Positions 62,613-64,000 of a DNA stretch of 64,000 nt are shown one piece after another. Origin of the DNA: Mesorhizobium sp. LHD-90. GTDB taxonomy: Bacteria > Pseudomonadota > Alphaproteobacteria > Rhizobiales > Rhizobiaceae. The stretch covers positions 62,001 through 126,000 of the forward strand of contig NZ_JAVFVV010000019.1 of the NCBI RefSeq assembly GCF_030929505.1. The letters are read 5' to 3'. Below the pieces are notes generated by a model, which saw only the letters and a list, made by a program, of their open reading frames with translations, was not told the origin of the DNA and made no database searches. The first letter of the stretch is position 1. Each line of letters opens with the position of its first letter. The position numbers and the translations under genes are program-made.

Positions 62613-63872
62613 TCAGAAGCGTTGTGCTGAAAAGGGTTTCAGATCGATAGCCGGAGTCTGGCCGAGAACCATGTCGCGAATCAAGCGGCCTGTGGCGGCC
62701 GCCTGGGTCAGGCCGAGATGGCCGTGGCCAAACGCATAGAAGACGTTCGGAACGGCCGCCGCCGCGCCGACAACCGGCAGCGAGTCCGGGAGCGACGGGC
62801 GATAACCCATCCATTCGCGGCCGCCGGACGGATCGAGGCCCGGCAGGAATTTTTTGGCCTTTTCCAGCATGGCTTTCGAGCGATCGTAGTTTGGCGCGCG
62901 TGCCAAACCGCCGAGTTCGACCGCGCCACCGATGCGCAGGCCGGTTTCGAGCGGGGTGATGACAAAACCGTGGCCGGAAAAGATCAGTTGCCGTTTCACG
63001 TCGAAGGCGGTCTTTGACAGCGTCGTGTTGTAGCCGCGCTCGGTCTCCAGCGGAATGCGGTCGCCGAAATGCCGCGCAAGAAGATGCGACCACGCCCCGG
63101 CCGCGACCACCAGCCGCCGCGCCATGATCGTGCGCCCGCTGCGCAACTGAACGGCGACTTTATCCCTCGACCGGACGACCAGCCCGACATCGCCTTGCAG
63201 GAACTGCGCGCCCCTGCTTTCAGCATAGGCCCAGACCGCCTTGCCGAGCAGTTTCGGGTCGGCGACCGTCTTCCAGCTCGGCGCGAAGGTGGCCCTGACG
63301 AAACGCGGTGACAGGCCCGGTTGCAGCGCGGCCAGTTCGTCGCCGGCGACATGGCTGTATTTTATGCCGAAGCGGTCGCGCGCCGCCCAACCGGGCAGGG
63401 ACGCCGAGAATTCGGCTTCGCTTTCATAGAGTTCGAGCGAACCGTCCTCGCGCAGCATTTTTCGCGTGCCGGACCGGTCCATCAGGCCCATCCATTCCGC
63501 CTCGGCGAGCTTCATCAGCGACGCCTGAGCTGCAAGTGCACCTTCGTATCTTTCCGCGGAACCGGCGCGCCAAAAGCGCCATAGCCAGGGCAGGAGCTTC
63601 GGCAGATAGGCGGGCGGGATGGAAAGCGGGCCGAGCGGGTCGGCCAGCCATTTCGGCAGTTGCCTGATCATGCCCTTATGGGCGAGCGGCAGCACGTCGG
63701 AGAAGGCAAAGGCCGCGGCATTGCCGGAACTGGTCTCCTCGCAGATGCCGGTGCGGTCGATGACCGTGACGGAACGGCCGGCCTCGGCAAGGAAAGCGGC
63801 GGCGCAGATGCCGACGATGCCGGCGCCGACGATGACGATGTCTTCGGTCGCCGCAGAATTCATCGGGCGCAT
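62613..63872 (-). CDS. FAD-dependent D-amino acid (hydroxyproline) dehydrogenase
   Basis: A 419-residue DadA-like flavoprotein. IVIVGAGIVGICAAAFLAEAGRSVTVID is the FAD-binding fold at about 12-39; GLRIGGAVELGGL and WMGYRPSLPDSLPVVG near the end are DAO-family motifs, and ALGHGHLGLTQ-type sequence (FGHGHLGLTQAAATG) closes the FAD site. Next to the epimerase it most likely oxidises cis-4-hydroxy-D-proline. Another ATG at 63863 is possible. Confidence 0.9.
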   Translation of the reverse strand: MRPMNSAATEDIVIVGAGIVGICAAAFLAEAGRSVTVIDRTGICEETSSGNAAAFAFSDVLPLAHKGMIRQLPKWLADPLGPLSIPPAYLPKLLPWLWRFWRAGSAERYEGALAAQASLMKLAEAEWMGLMDRSGTRKMLREDGSLELYESEAEFSASLPGWAARDRFGIKYSHVAGDELAALQPGLSPRFVRATFAPSWKTVADPKLLGKAVWAYAESRGAQFLQGDVGLVVRSRDKVAVQLRSGRTIMARRLVVAAGAWSHLLARHFGDRIPLETERGYNTTLSKTAFDVKRQLIFSGHGFVITPLETGLRIGGAVELGGLARAPNYDRSKAMLEKAKKFLPGLDPSGGREWMGYRPSLPDSLPVVGAAAAVPNVFYAFGHGHLGLTQAAATGRLIRDMVLGQTPAIDLKPFSAQRF

Positions 63873-63897
63873 CCGTCGATGGAGGTCGTCAAGAATT

Positions 63898-63953
63898 CCC
63901 CCTCACCCGCCCTCCGCTTCGCTCGGGCGACCTCTCCCCGCCGGGGAGAGGAG
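63898..63953. repeat. Rhizobial intergenic repeat remnant
   Basis: CCCTCACCCGCCC, CTCCGCTTCGCTCGGG and CCTCTCCCCGCCGGGGAGAGG follow one another. The last is a 7-bp stem hairpin. This is the form commonly seen between genes in Rhizobiales. No gene is visible from here to the window end. Confidence 0.75.
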
Positions 63954-64000
63954 GTTTTCGGCGCCTCCGTCTCGCAATTCAACGCTGCAAGGTTGGCGCG

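Overview
The window is a GC-rich chromosomal segment of an alphaproteobacterium of the order Rhizobiales (Hyphomicrobiales), most like Mesorhizobium and its Phyllobacteriaceae relatives. The reasons are gene content and order (mdh-sucCDAB-lpd, the acnA/ccm divergon, ftsY-mtaB-dapF, rimM-trmD-rplS), an Omp19-type lipoprotein otherwise typical of Brucella and its relatives, and many palindromic intergenic repeats. All assignments are by eye from protein motifs; no search was run.

Layout. 1-4.4 kb: edge of an RpoH-like sigma factor, a VWA/CoxE-like protein, a split YeeE/YedE pair, a GNAT acetyltransferase and a TesA-type esterase. 3.7-7.0 kb: YbbA/YbbP-type ABC transporter. 7.0-11.7 kb: Bax-inhibitor-1 protein, a PAT-like acetyltransferase, a four-helix-bundle gene boxed by inverted arrays of an 8-bp repeat, DUF2794, a probable structured RNA, DUF1223 and a ceramidase-family enzyme. 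11.7-17 kb: acnA divergent from a cytochrome c maturation operon (ccmA, B, D, G) that lacks ccmC. 17-23.6 kb: a minus-strand block ending in yciB, ftsY, mtaB and dapF; ftsY carries two in-frame copies of a genomic repeat. 23.7-27.2 kb: VOC protein, Omp19 lipoprotein, zapE, ADP-ribosylglycohydrolase and a GNAT remnant.

27.3-41.6 kb is the TCA-cycle block: mdh, sucC, sucD, sucA, sucB and lpd. It is broken by accessory genes: a small membrane protein, a cupin and a VapBC-like toxin-antitoxin pair between sucC and sucD; a hairpin of the 8-bp repeat between sucD and sucA; and a DUF4160/DUF2442 pair, MAPEG and VOC proteins, a repeat-invaded secreted protein and an alpha-hydroxy-acid oxidase between sucB and lpd. 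41.7-46 kb: Ala/Pro-rich membrane protein, TraB/GumN protein, xerC and an unknown basic protein. 46.2-49.1 kb: rimM-trmD-rplS with a TauE/SafE gene in reverse orientation. 50.2-53.7 kb: pyruvate carboxylase. 55.3-61.3 kb: a complete branched-chain amino acid ABC transporter (livK, a DUF6867-like protein, livF, livG, livM, livH) in which LivG carries an extra helix-hairpin-helix tail. 61.6-63.9 kb: a 4-hydroxyproline epimerase and FAD oxidase pair.

The most unusual signal is a family of three elements built from inverted tandem arrays of TAGGGGAG. One (8828-9302) tightly encloses a four-helix-bundle gene of the 23S-intervening-sequence protein family. The other two (7047-7173 and 31830-31919) have the same architecture without a gene. 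All three abut the stop codon of a host gene. Together they look like an autonomous element with two non-autonomous derivatives.
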